32,789 bases of DNA from Hyphomicrobiales bacterium (GTDB lineage: Bacteria; Pseudomonadota; Alphaproteobacteria; Rhizobiales; Rhizobiaceae): NCBI GenBank assembly GCA_900468065.1, contig UBTA01000005.1:28569-61357 (forward strand), read 5' to 3'. The position numbers and the translations under genes are program-made. The notes beneath the pieces were generated by a model. The model was not told the DNA's origin, searched no databases, and saw nothing but the letters and a program-made list of their open reading frames with translations. Below, one piece after another: positions 1 through 9,542 of this stretch. The first letter of the stretch is position 1. Every line of letters starts with the position of its first letter.

Positions 1-21
1 CTTCTCCCCGCTGGGGAGAAG
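1..21 (-). terminator. Hairpin downstream of cheB, possible terminator or repeat end
   Basis: A perfect inverted repeat, CTTCTCCCC-GCT-GGGGAGAAG, begins 13 bases past the cheB stop codon. It could end the che operon transcript. The window edge hides whether a T-run follows on the minus strand. Similar CTTCTCCCC hairpins are common between rhizobial genes, so it may instead be part of a dispersed repeat. Confidence 0.45.
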
Positions 22-33
22 AGGGAGCCTGCC

Positions 34-1122
34 TCAAAACCGCGACTGCGCCATCAAGATCTCGCGGGCAATCTGATCAAGCGGCACGACCCTGTCGACG
101 CCGCCGCGCGCAATCGCCTCTTTCGGCATGCCGAAGACGATGGAGGTTGCTTCGTCCTGCGCCACCGTGAAGGCGCCGGCCTGTTTCATTTCCTCCATGC
201 CGCGGGCACCATCATCTCCCATGCCGGTCATGATGATCCCCATGGCATTGCCACCGGCAGCGCGGGCGGCTGAACGGAAAAGCACATCGACCGATGGCCG
301 GTGGCGCGACACCAGCGGCCCGGTCTTGACTGAAACATAATAGCGCGCACCCTGGCGCTCCAGAAGCATGTGCTGGTCGCCTGGCGCAATCAGCACATGG
401 CCGCGCAGCACCGGATCGCCATCGACGGCTTCCTTGACTTCGACTTCGCACAGGCTGTTCAGCCGCTTGGCAAAGGCGGCGGTGAATCTTTCCGGCATGT
501 GCTGGACGATGACGATACCAGGCGCATTGGCCGGCAATGCCTCCAGCATCTCCCTCAACGCCTCCGTTCCACCGGTGGATGCGCCGACGCAGACAATCAT
601 TTCAGTGGTCTTGGCCATCGCCCGGCCGGTGGGCGGCGGCAGCATGGCATCGGCCGTAAGCTTGGCATTCGGATTGGACGAACCAGCCTGGGCCACCGGG
701 CGACGAACGCCGGAAACCCGCGCCTGAGCAGCACTTTTGACGACCTCGCAAATCCGCATGCCACTTTCCGCCAGATGATCGGCAGCACCGATTTTCGGCT
801 TCAGAATGATATCGACCGCACCGGCTTCCAGCGCCTGCAGCAGCGTCTCCGATCCGGCTTCAGTGAGCGACGAACACATCACCACCGGGATGGGGTGCTG
901 CGCCATCAGTTTGCGCAGGAAGGTGATGCCGTCCATGCGCGGCATTTCCACGTCGAGCGTGATGACGTCGGGGATATCCTCGGCGATCTTGCGCGCCGCC
1001 ATGAATGGATCGGATGCCGACCCCATCACCTCGATATCAGGATCCTGCTGCAGCACCGCCGTCAGGGTCTGGCGGACGCTGGCGCTGTCGTCGATAATTA
1101 GAACACGGACTTTCTTTCCCAT
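34..1122 (-). CDS. cheB: Chemotaxis response regulator protein-glutamate methylesterase CheB
   Basis: CheB removes methyl groups from receptor glutamates (and deamidates glutamines) when CheA phosphorylates it, giving sensory adaptation. The 362-residue protein has the two expected domains. An N-terminal receiver (about 5-120) carries the acidic pair D11/D12, phospho-acceptor D57 in [11 protein letters not shown] and K108. A variable linker (about 130-170) leads to a C-terminal esterase with catalytic S182 (GASTGG), H208 (QHMP) and D304 (TGMGDDG). Length is normal and all key residues are present. It is the last gene of the che operon, 52 bases after cheR. The only oddity is the absence of cheD, which often accompanies cheB in alphaproteobacteria. 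Confidence 0.97.
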   Translation of the reverse strand: MGKKVRVLIIDDSASVRQTLTAVLQQDPDIEVMGSASDPFMAARKIAEDIPDVITLDVEMPRMDGITFLRKLMAQHPIPVVMCSSLTEAGSETLLQALEAGAVDIILKPKIGAADHLAESGMRICEVVKSAAQARVSGVRRPVAQAGSSNPNAKLTADAMLPPPTGRAMAKTTEMIVCVGASTGGTEALREMLEALPANAPGIVIVQHMPERFTAAFAKRLNSLCEVEVKEAVDGDPVLRGHVLIAPGDQHMLLERQGARYYVSVKTGPLVSRHRPSVDVLFRSAARAAGGNAMGIIMTGMGDDGARGMEEMKQAGAFTVAQDEATSIVFGMPKEAIARGGVDRVVPLDQIAREILMAQSRF

Positions 1123-1174
1123 ATCGGCCTGTCTCTTCAGAGGATGGACCGGAAGACCATTCCGGGATTGCGGA

Positions 1175-2029
1175 TCACGTGCGTTGGAAAACCGTATTCG
1201 AGACCTGCTTCAGCGGCAGATCGATACCGGTGATGGATTCCGAATGGCCGATGAACATGTAACCGCCGGGCAAAAGGCAATCGCACAACCGCGTCAGCAC
1301 GTCCGATTGCGTCGGCTTATCGAAATAGATCAGCACGTTGCGGCAGAAGATGATGTGCATGGGATTGCCGACCGGATATTTGGCATCCATCAGGTTCATG
1401 CGGCCGAAGCCAACCCTCGAGCGCAGTTTCGAGGTGATCCGAACCTCACGGCGCGCTGACTCCTTGGCCGCCATCACATATTTCTTGCGCAACGCGGCAG
1501 GCACAGGTGCGACGATATCGTCGGCATAGATGCCCTGGCGGGCAACCTGCAGAACCTCGGTGGAAAGGTCGGTCGCAAGGATCGAATAGTCGACATTCGA
1601 TCGCCCTTCGGCAAACTCCGCCAGCACCATGGCAATCGTATAGGGCTCGGCACCGGTCGAGCAGGCCGAACTCCAGACCCGCAGGTTATGATGCCCCTTG
1701 TTGACAAGGGCCGGCAGGGACACATCGCGCATGAAGTCGAAATGTTTGGATTCACGGAAGAAATCCGTCTTGTTCGTCGTCACGGCGTCAATCAGGTAGA
1801 CGGCTTCCTGCTCGATCCCGTCGTCGTTGAACAGGAAATCGCAATAATCGTCGAAACTGCCGATATTGGTTGCCCGAAGACGCCGGCGCAGGCGGCCTTC
1901 AAGCATCGTCAGCTTGCTATGCGGCATCTTGATGCCGCTATAGTCATAGATGAACCGCGCGAGGCGATCGAAGTTGCGCTTGCTGATTTGATCGGAAAGC
2001 GACTGGGTCTGACGGACGGCGACATTCAT
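1175..2029 (-). CDS. cheR: Chemotaxis protein-glutamate O-methyltransferase CheR
   Basis: CheR transfers methyl groups from S-adenosylmethionine to receptor glutamates, opposing CheB. The N-terminal helical domain ([14 protein letters not shown], then a basic RLRRRLR stretch) precedes the Rossmann methyltransferase domain. That domain shows [10 protein letters not shown], the SAM-binding [17 protein letters not shown] and the FCRNVLIYF motif. I chose ATG 2029 (284 residues) over the longer frame from 2062. A GAGGT ribosome site sits about 8 bases upstream of it, inside the end of cheW, and the longer version adds 11 residues unlike the family. The gene starts 10 bases after the cheW stop, so the two are probably translationally coupled. 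Confidence 0.95.
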   Translation of the reverse strand: MNVAVRQTQSLSDQISKRNFDRLARFIYDYSGIKMPHSKLTMLEGRLRRRLRATNIGSFDDYCDFLFNDDGIEQEAVYLIDAVTTNKTDFFRESKHFDFMRDVSLPALVNKGHHNLRVWSSACSTGAEPYTIAMVLAEFAEGRSNVDYSILATDLSTEVLQVARQGIYADDIVAPVPAALRKKYVMAAKESARREVRITSKLRSRVGFGRMNLMDAKYPVGNPMHIIFCRNVLIYFDKPTQSDVLTRLCDCLLPGGYMFIGHSESITGIDLPLKQVSNTVFQRT

Positions 2030-2039
2030 ACTGGTGACC

Positions 2040-2534
2040 TCAGGCGGCATGCCCTGCCGCACCCGGCAGGGTCAGCAAGGCCGTCTCTTCTCTCGAAAGC
2101 AGGCTGGCGAGATCGATGATGACAACGAACCCGCCTTCCCGGCGCACGACACCGGCGATATAGCCCGAGCGCCAACGGATGCCGATATCGGGCGCCGCCT
2201 CGATCTGATCACGCCGGAATGGCGTGACTTCGAAGACGCGATCCGCGACGAGACCGAGCGATAACGTCCGGCTTTCAAGCGGGATATCCATCACCAACAC
2301 CCGCGTATGGGGTGTTGGCACGGTTTTCGACAGGCCAAGCTTCAGCCTGAGATCGATGGTCGGCACGCCCTGCCCGCGCACATCGCGCAGGCCGAGCAGA
2401 TAGTCGGGGCCGTTCGGGATCTTGAAGGCTTCCTCATAGTCGAGGATTTCCCGGACCACCTCGACGGGGACGGCAAAGACCTCCTCACCGAGGCTGAACG
2501 TGACGAATTGCGATTCAAGCGACGCTGTTGCCAT
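2040..2534 (-). CDS. cheW: Chemotaxis coupling protein CheW (first copy, receptor-distal)
   Basis: CheW bridges receptors to the kinase CheA. This 164-residue protein is a single CheW domain: FSLGEEVFAVPVEVVREIL at the start, GLRDVRGQGVPTIDLR in the middle and a FVVIIDLASLLS strand near the end. The start is ATG 2534, two bases past the stop codon of the upstream receptor gene; a TTG at 2540 is in frame but overlaps that stop. Placement directly after a receptor and before cheR suggests one continuous mRNA. The operon holds a second, clearly different CheW at 6303-6809, so the two may prefer different receptors or occupy different array positions. Confidence 0.94.
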   Translation of the reverse strand: MATASLESQFVTFSLGEEVFAVPVEVVREILDYEEAFKIPNGPDYLLGLRDVRGQGVPTIDLRLKLGLSKTVPTPHTRVLVMDIPLESRTLSLGLVADRVFEVTPFRRDQIEAAPDIGIRWRSGYIAGVVRREGGFVVIIDLASLLSREETALLTLPGAAGHAA

Positions 2535-2536
2535 GA

Positions 2537-4357
2537 TCAAGCGCTTTCCCGGAAATCGGCATCGGCTGCATCCGGCCCGCCCATCGACAGGTCGAGAGCA
2601 AAGCCCTTGGCACGTGCCTGCTGGGCGGAGATGCTGTTATGCGATGCGGCCGGCGCCGGTGCCTTGCGGGCAGCCGTATGGCTGAAGCTACGGGCAGCAG
2701 GCTTCTGCGACTGCTTCTTGTTCCCGACGCGAACACCGGCGCCGTCGACCTTGAAGAAGGCAATCGAGGTCTGCAGTTCCTCAGCCTGGGCTGCCAGCTC
2801 TTCAGACGTTGACGACATCTGCTCGGAGGCACCGGCATTCTGCTGGGTCACCTTGTCGAGCTGCTGGATCGCTTCGTTGATCTGGCTGGCGCCGATATCC
2901 TGCTCGCGGCAGGCGGCCGAGATTTCCGAGACCAGTTCGGCGGTCTTGCGGATATCCGGAACCAGGCGGTTGAGCATGTCGCCTGCTTCGGCAGCCGCCT
3001 TGACGGTATCGCCGGACATCTGGCCTATTTCGGCGGCAGCCGACTGGCTACGCTCGGCAAGCTTGCGGACTTCGGAGGCAACGACGGCAAAGCCCTTGCC
3101 ATGTTCGCCGGCACGGGCTGCTTCCACAGCCGCATTCAGAGCGAGAAGGTCGGTCTGGCGGGCGATTTCCTGAACGATGCCGATCTTTTCGGCGATCGTG
3201 CGCATGGCGCTGACGGCACGGGCAACCGCTTCGCCGCTAGCTTCGGCATCCTTGGACGACTGGCGGGCGATCTTTTCCGTCTGGGCGGCATTGTCGGCAT
3301 TCTGCTTGATATTGGCTGCCATCTCTTCCATCGAAGCGGAGGCTTCTTCGGCAGAGGCGGCCTGCTCGGTCGCGCCTTGCGAAATCTGCTCGGAGCTTGC
3401 CGACAGTTCCTGACTACCAGCCGAAACATTGTCAGAAGCAGAAAGGGCATCGGCAACGACGCCGCGCAGGCGTTCGACCATGCGCTGAAGCGCCAGACCC
3501 AGCGTATCTTTTTCCGACAGCGGCGCCGGCTCGACCGTCAGGTCGCCATCTGCAACCTTGTCGGCAAGGCTTGCCGTGTTGCGCAGGTTGGCGGTCATGA
3601 CCTGCATCGAGTTGACCAGATCCTTGATCTCGTCATTGCTCTTGTGGGCGATTTCATAGTTGAGGTCACCAATGCTGACAGCATCGGCGAGCTCGACGGC
3701 ACGGCGCAGGCCGCGCGAGATGTTCAGCGAAATCCAGATGGCGGCAGCGAGCGAGAACAGTGTCAGCGCGACGGTGGCCGCAATCAGCAGCATGCGCGAG
3801 TTCAGATACTGAACGTCGGTCGCCTCGTCGGTTTCCTGAACATTGCCGGTAACCACGACGTTGACTTCATCAATGATTTTCAGCGCCTTGTTCATCATGT
3901 CGCGCCCGGCGCCCATGGTCAGGGCCGATGCCTGGCTGTTCGAATCCATCGTGTTCTGGGTCGAGAGGTCCGCTACCCGCAACTGAAGTGGCATGTACTG
4001 CTCATAGAGCGTGCGAATTTCAGCCGCCTTGGCCTGAACGTCCCGATCTTCCGACTTTGAAAGTGCGGTTATGAACCCGTCCAGCTGAACCTGGCGATCC
4101 TTCATCGACTTGACGAACTCGGCGATCTCCGCCGGGTTTTGGCTGAGGATCGAGTTCTTTTCAGCGCGCACCGTGCCGTTGAAGGCGCCGCTGAGGTCGG
4201 CGACGGTTTTCATGTCGACGATCGGTCCGTTGACCATATGCGTAACCGCCGAGTTCAGCGACGACAGGTTGAGAATGGACAAAGTGGCCATTCCGCCAGT
4301 CAACAGGATGATGACCGCAAAGACTATTGCGAGTTTCAGTTTGATAGTTATACGCAC
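2537..4357 (-). CDS. Methyl-accepting chemotaxis receptor with two HAMP domains
   Basis: A transmembrane chemoreceptor of 606 residues from the GTG at 4357. That start has an AAGGA site 8 bases upstream and gives an N-terminus ([10 protein letters not shown]) matching the neighbouring receptor ([10 protein letters not shown]); the frame open to 4438 adds a polar, non-conserved stretch. TM1 is about 9-29 and a helical periplasmic sensor about 30-188 (four-helix-bundle type by appearance). TM2 is about 189-213, a first HAMP about 214-258 and a second HAMP-like segment about 259-305. The coiled-coil signalling domain has its hairpin tip at about 398-432 ([20 protein letters not shown]). The tail ends in [13 protein letters not shown]...FRESA and lacks a CheR-tethering NWETF-type pentapeptide. 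From residue 298 to 540 it is almost identical to the next receptor. The ligand cannot be told from sequence. Confidence 0.95.
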   Translation of the reverse strand: MRITIKLKLAIVFAVIILLTGGMATLSILNLSSLNSAVTHMVNGPIVDMKTVADLSGAFNGTVRAEKNSILSQNPAEIAEFVKSMKDRQVQLDGFITALSKSEDRDVQAKAAEIRTLYEQYMPLQLRVADLSTQNTMDSNSQASALTMGAGRDMMNKALKIIDEVNVVVTGNVQETDEATDVQYLNSRMLLIAATVALTLFSLAAAIWISLNISRGLRRAVELADAVSIGDLNYEIAHKSNDEIKDLVNSMQVMTANLRNTASLADKVADGDLTVEPAPLSEKDTLGLALQRMVERLRGVVADALSASDNVSAGSQELSASSEQISQGATEQAASAEEASASMEEMAANIKQNADNAAQTEKIARQSSKDAEASGEAVARAVSAMRTIAEKIGIVQEIARQTDLLALNAAVEAARAGEHGKGFAVVASEVRKLAERSQSAAAEIGQMSGDTVKAAAEAGDMLNRLVPDIRKTAELVSEISAACREQDIGASQINEAIQQLDKVTQQNAGASEQMSSTSEELAAQAEELQTSIAFFKVDGAGVRVGNKKQSQKPAARSFSHTAARKAPAPAASHNSISAQQARAKGFALDLSMGGPDAADADFRESA

Positions 4358-4518
4358 CGTGAAGGTCCTTACATTAGGGTCGGAAACACACGGGCATCCC
4401 GAATGGGTGCCCAATTTGAGGGGTGTCCGAGCCAGCAAGGCGATGCGGTGAATGATTCACGTCCGCGGAACCGGTAGTTTCGGAGAGTTCTTGCCCGCGC
4501 CTACACACGCGGACACTG

Positions 4519-4540
4519 CGGCGGCCCCTGAGGGCCGCCG
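4519..4540 (-). other. Intercistronic hairpin between the two receptor genes
   Basis: A perfect nine-pair stem, CGGCGGCCC-CTGA-GGGCCGCCG, begins 13 bases after the stop of the upstream receptor. No T-run follows on the minus strand, so it looks more like an mRNA-stabilising or attenuating hairpin than a full intrinsic terminator. The 195-base gap (4358-4552) is the largest in the che operon. It also holds a weaker GGGCA/TGCCC hairpin at 4391-4411, close to the next GTG start. I see no convincing promoter in it. Confidence 0.5.
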
Positions 4541-4552
4541 GATGACGATCGG

Positions 4553-6247
4553 TTATGCGCTCTCGCGAAAGTTCTGGTCCTCGGCATCCGGGCCGCCCAT
4601 CGAGAGATCGAGAGCAAAGCCCTTGGCGCGTGCCTGCTGGGAGGCCACAGAATTTCCGGCGGCCACCGGCCTGCGGTTGGTAACCGGCTTTGTCGTGGAA
4701 ACCATGGTCATCGCCTTCGGCGCAACAACCTTCCGGACGCTGGCAGCATGGTTTGCGCCATCGACCTTGAAGAAGGCGATCGATGCCTGCAGTTCTTCGG
4801 CCTGCGCTGCCAGCTCTTCCGAGGTTGCCGACATCTGCTCGGATGCACTGGCATTCTGCTGGGTCACCTTGTCGAGCTGCTGGATCGCCTCGTTGATCTG
4901 GCTGGAACCGATATCCTGCTCGCGGCAGGCAGCGGAGATTTCAGAGACCAGTTCGGCGGTCTTGCGGATATCCGGCACCAGGCGGTTCAGCATGTCGCCA
5001 GCTTCAGCTGCTGCCTTGACGGTATCGCTCGACATCTGGCCGATTTCAGCGGCAGCCGACTGGCTGCGTTCAGCCAGCTTGCGGACTTCCGAGGCAACCA
5101 CAGCGAAACCCTTGCCGTGCTCGCCGGCACGGGCTGCTTCCACAGCCGCATTCAGAGCGAGAAGGTCGGTCTGGCGGGCGATTTCCTGGACGATGCCGAT
5201 CTTTTCGGCGATCGTGCGCATGGCGCTGACGGCACGGGAAACGGCTTCGCCGCTGGCTTCGGCGTCTTTCGACGATTGACGGGCGATCTTTTCCGTCTGG
5301 GCGGCGTTGTCGGCGTTCTGCTTGATATTGGCCGCCATCTCTTCCATCGAGGCAGACGCTTCTTCGGCAGAGGCTGCCTGCTCGGTCGCACCCTGGCTGA
5401 CCTGCTCGGAGCTTGCCGACAGTTCCTGGCTACCGGCCGAGACATTGTCGGAGGCCGACAGAGCATCGGCAACGACACCGCGCAAGCGTTCGATCATGAC
5501 ATTGACGTTGCCGAGAAGGACACCAATCTCGTCGCGGTTGGTAAATTCAGCAAGCTTGGTCAGATCGCCATCGGCGACATCGGCAACGGCAACCGTTGCC
5601 CGGCGCAGGCCCTTGCTGATGGTCAGCGAAATCCAGATGGCGGCAGCAATCGCAATCAGCACGGCAAGGCTTGCCGCTGCAGTCATCATCAACCGCGTGT
5701 CCTGATAAAGTGCCTCGGCTTCCGCCTGCGCTTCCGTCAGACGCGTTTCTTCAAGCTTGACGATCTCTTCGAGAATGGCATCCATATCATTGGCGCTCTG
5801 ACGTGCCGTGGTGATGGAGATGTTCTGCGCCGCCGGCGCATTGCCGGCATCAAGGAATTTGCGGATCTGGCTTTCGGCCTCGTTGGCCTGAACCGAGAGG
5901 GCCTGGAGTTTCACCCAGCGCGGTTTGCCTTGCTCTGTCGCCTTGGCCGCAGCTTCGCTCAGCGTTTCATCGAAAAGCTTACGGTTGTGATCGCCTTTGG
6001 TGCGCGCATCCATCGATTCCTTTTCCGATGCCGCAGCCAGAAGGTTCTTCTGCTGGCGGATCGCCTGCAGCTGGTAGATATTGATCTGCTGGGCGAGCTT
6101 CAACCGCTCGGCGGGACCCTGCAGCACATCCCCGACCGTCTGGTTGAGGTTGCCGAGGCTCAGGATGCCGTAACCGGCCGTTCCGAGCAAAAGGGTTATG
6201 ACGAACCCGAAGGCGATCGCCAATTTGAGCTTGATGGTAAATCGCAT
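4553..6247 (-). CDS. Methyl-accepting chemotaxis receptor with one HAMP domain
   Basis: A transmembrane chemoreceptor of 564 residues from ATG 6247, which has an AAGGA ribosome site 8 bases upstream; the frame stays open to 6460 but the extra 71 residues are low-complexity read-through of the intergenic region. TM1 is about 9-30 and the periplasmic sensor about 31-186, a helical domain with no evident similarity to that of the neighbouring receptor. TM2 is about 187-210, a single HAMP about 211-255, then the signalling domain. Residues 256-498 differ from the neighbour at only 7 of 243 positions by my count. The last 26 residues ([13 protein letters not shown]...FRESA) are also shared. This looks like a tandem duplication whose sensor halves diverged or were exchanged. 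No NWETF-like tail is present. Confidence 0.95.
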   Translation of the reverse strand: MRFTIKLKLAIAFGFVITLLLGTAGYGILSLGNLNQTVGDVLQGPAERLKLAQQINIYQLQAIRQQKNLLAAASEKESMDARTKGDHNRKLFDETLSEAAAKATEQGKPRWVKLQALSVQANEAESQIRKFLDAGNAPAAQNISITTARQSANDMDAILEEIVKLEETRLTEAQAEAEALYQDTRLMMTAAASLAVLIAIAAAIWISLTISKGLRRATVAVADVADGDLTKLAEFTNRDEIGVLLGNVNVMIERLRGVVADALSASDNVSAGSQELSASSEQVSQGATEQAASAEEASASMEEMAANIKQNADNAAQTEKIARQSSKDAEASGEAVSRAVSAMRTIAEKIGIVQEIARQTDLLALNAAVEAARAGEHGKGFAVVASEVRKLAERSQSAAAEIGQMSSDTVKAAAEAGDMLNRLVPDIRKTAELVSEISAACREQDIGSSQINEAIQQLDKVTQQNASASEQMSATSEELAAQAEELQASIAFFKVDGANHAASVRKVVAPKAMTMVSTTKPVTNRRPVAAGNSVASQQARAKGFALDLSMGGPDAEDQNFRESA

Positions 6248-6302
6248 TATCAAATTCCTTGAATATGAACCCGCGCGCAGTCCGTAAGCAGCCTGCGCGG
6301 TG

Positions 6303-6809
6303 CTAGGTTTCTTTTCTGAATGAGAAAATCGCCTGCAGGTTGGGAAGGATGATGAATTGCCCTCCCCGCTTAACGAGGCAATTGATGTAGTCCGGCCGCC
6401 ACCGCATCCCGACGCTGGGAGGCGCCTCACTGGATGTCTTGGCAAGCGTGGTGACTTCATTCACCTTGTCTGTGCGCAAGCCGACCAGCGTCGGCTCGCC
6501 TTGGAGATCGAGTTCGATCACGATGATGCGGCTGTCGATCGTCGTTTCCGCCGCTTCCATGCCAAAAGCGAGGCGAATATCCGCAAGCGGGATGACCTTT
6601 CCGCGGAAATTGATGACGCTGCCGACAAAGGGCATGGCGCCTGGAACCATTGTTTCGGGCAAGAGGTCGAGGATTTCCTGAACCATCGTCGCTTCGAGCG
6701 CAAACGTCTCGCCGTGAAGGTCGAATGTCAGCACCTCCAGTTCGCCGTCACTGTTCCAATGCGTGTCGGATTGCAGCTGTCTGTCGTTCATCTGAACTGC
6801 TTCAATCAT
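6303..6809 (-). CDS. cheW: Chemotaxis coupling protein CheW (second copy, kinase-proximal)
   Basis: A 168-residue single CheW domain that couples receptors to CheA. Recognisable parts are [20 protein letters not shown] at the start, [20 protein letters not shown] (receptor/kinase-binding face) and the closing [13 protein letters not shown] strand. It begins at ATG 6809, whose ATGA overlaps the cheA stop, so it is translationally coupled to the kinase. An in-frame ATG at 6791 would shorten it by six residues. A roughly 20-residue polar N-terminal extension precedes the domain. A 55-base gap separates it from the next receptor gene. Confidence 0.94.
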   Translation of the reverse strand: MIEAVQMNDRQLQSDTHWNSDGELEVLTFDLHGETFALEATMVQEILDLLPETMVPGAMPFVGSVINFRGKVIPLADIRLAFGMEAAETTIDSRIIVIELDLQGEPTLVGLRTDKVNEVTTLAKTSSEAPPSVGMRWRPDYINCLVKRGGQFIILPNLQAIFSFRKET

Positions 6810-8851
6810 CCTGCCGCGCGCACCTGCGCCTCCTGTTGCTGACCGGCCGCCACCAGATGGGCGACATCGAGAATGAGGGCGACGCTGCCGTCGCCGAGGA
6901 TGGTCGCGCCCGAGAAGGTCGCGACGTCATGATGCAGCTTCGACATCGACTTGATGACCGTCTGGTGGTCGCCGATGATCTGGTCGACGACCATGCCGAC
7001 GCGCTCGGTCCCGGTCGAAATGACCACCACCTTCTGATGCGCATCCGGTTTGGTGCCAGTGCGGAACAGATCCCGCAACCGCAGGAACGGCACCAGGCTG
7101 TCACGCAGCGAGATGAAGCTGCGGCCACGTGAACGCAGGTCTTCCTCGAGCGACAGTTCCAGGCACTCCTCCACCGCCGATAGTGGGATGACATAGCGCC
7201 CAGTTCCGACACGGACCAAAAGCCCGTCGATGATCGCCAGTGTCAGCGGAATGCGCAGCGATACGTCCGAGCCTTGGCCGGCATGGCTGGTGATATCGAT
7301 CGCACCGCGCAGGGTCTCGACCGTCTTCTTGACCACGTCCATGCCGACGCCACGGCCGGACAGGTTGGTGACTTGTGCTGCCGTCGAGAAACCGGGAGCA
7401 AAGATCAATTGCAGCAGGTCCTGATCGGAAAGCACAGCGCCGGGCTGGATGAGACCGGAGGATTCCGCCTTGGCCCGCACCCGCTCGCGGTTGATGCCGC
7501 GGCCATCGTCCTTGATGGTGATGATCACTTCGCCACCGGCCTGACGGGCCGAAAGCATAATCTTGCCGGCTTCGTCCTTGCCGGCTGCACGGCGCTCTTC
7601 CGGGGTTTCAAGACCGTGGTCGATCGAATTGCGCACCAGGTGCACCAGCGGATCGGCCAGCCGTTCGATGACGGTCTTGTCGACTTCCGTGGTCTCGCCT
7701 TCGGTGACCAGCTCGATGACCTTGCCGGTTTCACGAGCCAGATCATGCACCAGGCGCCGGAACCGCCCGAACAGACTGCCGACCGGCACCATGCGCAGAA
7801 CCATCATCGTGTCGCGCAATTCGCCAGAGAGACGCTCGATTTCTTCGGATACGGAGCGCAGCTGCAGATCCATGCTGGAGCTGGCAAGCTGCCGCAACCG
7901 CGATTGCGCGATCACCAGCTCGCCGACGCGGTCCATCAGCTCATCCAGACGTTCGGCGGGAACACGGACATTTTCGGCTGCCTTTGCCTGGCGCGTATCA
8001 TTGGCGCTCGGCGTTTCGCGCTCGACGGCAGGCGCCGTCTGTGTGGGAACAGGTACAGGTAGAACCGCAGGAACGATGGCCGCCACCGGGACAGGCGGCT
8101 CGGCCTGAACGACGGCTTCAGGCTCTGCAACGGCACCATCCGTCAGCGTCTCGACATCAAGCTGCATATCGTCGAGCACGAAGATAAAGACATCATCGAT
8201 CGCCGAACGCGGCTGATCGGTCGTCACCGTGACATCCCAGGACAGATGCAGATCCGTCGGGACCAGTACGTCGAGCGACGGAACGGCAGAAGTGTTCACA
8301 GTAATGCGGCATTCGCCGAGATCGCGCAGCTCATCCAGCAGCCCCAGCGGATTGGTACCGTTGACCATGGAGTTGACCGGCAGGCTGAAGCGAATTCGCC
8401 AGGTGTTGGCGCCACTTTTCGCAGCCACAGCCACGGGCTCGACTGGCACGACCTGCGCAGGTGCTGCCACCGGCGCATCGCCCTCGACCGCGCGCTGCAA
8501 CTGGCTCAAAAGAACGTCGCCGATATTTCCATGGTCGTCCGTCGGCCGGTCGACCAGCGCCCGCATATGATCCTGTGCCGCCAGAACGGCGGCAATCAGC
8601 TCGCTTGTCGCCGGCTTTTCGCCCTTGCGGACCCGGTCGAAGGCAGTTTCGCAGTGATGGGTAAAGGCCGCGAGCGCGTCGAAGCCGAACATCGCCCCCG
8701 ATCCCTTGAGTGTGTGAAGGCCGCGAAAGACGGCGTCGATCTGGTCCTTGTCGTCGAGGCGATGTGTCAGATCGAGCAGGCCGGCCTCGATCTGCTCAAA
8801 CAGTTCCGCCGCTTCCATTCGAAACACTGCAATGGGATCGGTCATGCTCAT
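6806..8851 (-). CDS. cheA: Chemotaxis histidine kinase CheA
   Basis: CheA autophosphorylates in response to receptor state and passes phosphate to CheY and CheB. The 681-residue protein has, in order, an HPt domain with phosphorylated H46 (GLHTLKGSGAMFGF) and a P2-like domain around 150-235 that should dock response regulators. An Ala/Pro/Val-rich linker follows, then a dimerisation segment (VPAERLDELMDRVGELVIAQ). The HATPase domain has N-box VHLVRNSIDHGLE, G1 DDGRGIN and G2 GRGVGMDVV. A C-terminal CheW-like regulatory domain closes the protein. All catalytic motifs look intact. Its start overlaps the cheY stop and its stop overlaps the cheW start (ATGA in both cases). Confidence 0.97.
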   Translation of the reverse strand: MSMTDPIAVFRMEAAELFEQIEAGLLDLTHRLDDKDQIDAVFRGLHTLKGSGAMFGFDALAAFTHHCETAFDRVRKGEKPATSELIAAVLAAQDHMRALVDRPTDDHGNIGDVLLSQLQRAVEGDAPVAAPAQVVPVEPVAVAAKSGANTWRIRFSLPVNSMVNGTNPLGLLDELRDLGECRITVNTSAVPSLDVLVPTDLHLSWDVTVTTDQPRSAIDDVFIFVLDDMQLDVETLTDGAVAEPEAVVQAEPPVPVAAIVPAVLPVPVPTQTAPAVERETPSANDTRQAKAAENVRVPAERLDELMDRVGELVIAQSRLRQLASSSMDLQLRSVSEEIERLSGELRDTMMVLRMVPVGSLFGRFRRLVHDLARETGKVIELVTEGETTEVDKTVIERLADPLVHLVRNSIDHGLETPEERRAAGKDEAGKIMLSARQAGGEVIITIKDDGRGINRERVRAKAESSGLIQPGAVLSDQDLLQLIFAPGFSTAAQVTNLSGRGVGMDVVKKTVETLRGAIDITSHAGQGSDVSLRIPLTLAIIDGLLVRVGTGRYVIPLSAVEECLELSLEEDLRSRGRSFISLRDSLVPFLRLRDLFRTGTKPDAHQKVVVISTGTERVGMVVDQIIGDHQTVIKSMSKLHHDVATFSGATILGDGSVALILDVAHLVAAGQQQEAQVRAAG

Positions 8852-9216
8852 CTTCCGACGACCTTCCTGACAATCTTGACGAGGTTTTCCGGGTCAAACG
8901 GTTTTGTCAGCCAGCCGGTGGCACCGGCAGCCTTGGCCCGCGCCTTGAGGTCAGCATCGGATTCCGTTGTCAGGAAGATGATCGGCACGCCGGTGTGAGC
9001 AGGAAGCTTGCGCAGTTCCTCGATCATCGTCAGTCCGTCCATGACCGGCATGTTCAGGTCGGTGACGATCAGGTCGAATTGCCCCGATTTTGCCTTTTCC
9101 AGGCCTTCGGCGCCGTTGACGGCTTCGGTGATCTCGTAGCCCGCGTTGGACAGCGTAACCTTTGTCGTCAAACGGATGCTCGCCGAGTCATCGACGGTCA
9201 ATATTCTCGCGGTCAT
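8848..9216 (-). CDS. cheY: Single-domain chemotaxis response regulator CheY
   Basis: A 122-residue stand-alone receiver. The acidic pocket D9/D10, phospho-acceptor D53 (VTDLNMPVMDG), the conserved threonine in FLTTES and lysine in LTKPFD are all present. When phosphorylated by CheA it would act on the flagellar switch, or on another output if this pathway is not flagellar. It overlaps cheA and the upstream STAS gene by ATGA. It is the only cheY in the cluster; the S. meliloti type cluster has a second CheY that acts as phosphate sink. Either a distant gene supplies that role or this pathway works without it. Confidence 0.95.
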   Translation of the reverse strand: MTARILTVDDSASIRLTTKVTLSNAGYEITEAVNGAEGLEKAKSGQFDLIVTDLNMPVMDGLTMIEELRKLPAHTGVPIIFLTTESDADLKARAKAAGATGWLTKPFDPENLVKIVRKVVGR

Positions 9217-9542
9217 TGTATTGCCTCTTCATGCAGCCAGAATTTCTTGTCTTCGGGAGAGAAAGTTTCGCTGAATCCACCCCTCTTCAGGACGGACAGA
9301 ACAGATCCCTCTGCCGGTTTAGACATGAGTACATGTGTACCGGACGATTTTGCCTGTATACGCGCGGATTCGATAAGCTGTATGAAGCTTAAATCTGCCT
9401 CTGCACCATCAGGTATGGAAATCAATATAGATTTTCCAGATTTTATATTTTGGTGAAGCATCTCGTAAACATTAATTATATTTCTAATGTTCAATTTATC
9501 CGGCAAAGTAACCGGTTGATATTCATTAAAGAGTGCGGTCAT
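9213..9542 (-). CDS. STAS-domain protein heading the che operon
   Basis: A 109-residue protein with the outline of a STAS (anti-anti-sigma type) fold: LPDKLNIRNIINVYEML, a hydrophobic SILISIP strand, the conserved loop GAEADLSFIQLIESA, then a GTHVLM strand and KRGGF near the end. The serine in ADLSF sits where SpoIIAA-like proteins are phosphorylated. Small STAS genes commonly open rhizobial che operons, but their role is not settled; a regulatory or scaffolding job is inference. ATG 9542 has an AGAGGA site just upstream, and its stop overlaps the cheY start. Base use is unusual: it is visibly richer in A+T, with several ATA isoleucine codons, than the genes behind it. Confidence 0.8.
   Translation of the reverse strand: MTALFNEYQPVTLPDKLNIRNIINVYEMLHQNIKSGKSILISIPDGAEADLSFIQLIESARIQAKSSGTHVLMSKPAEGSVLSVLKRGGFSETFSPEDKKFWLHEEAIQ

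Noticed and set aside
2738..5482. Two long near-identical blocks that could suggest a mobile element
   Set aside because: The similarity follows protein domain borders in two intact receptor genes and has no inverted ends, transposase or target duplication; tandem gene duplication explains it.
4748..6262. Plus-strand open frame of 504 codons antisense to the second receptor
   Set aside because: It lies wholly opposite a well-supported receptor gene, has low-complexity composition (many G, R, D, H) typical of the antisense of G+C-rich coding sequence, and a similar antisense frame appears opposite the other receptor because the two genes are duplicates.
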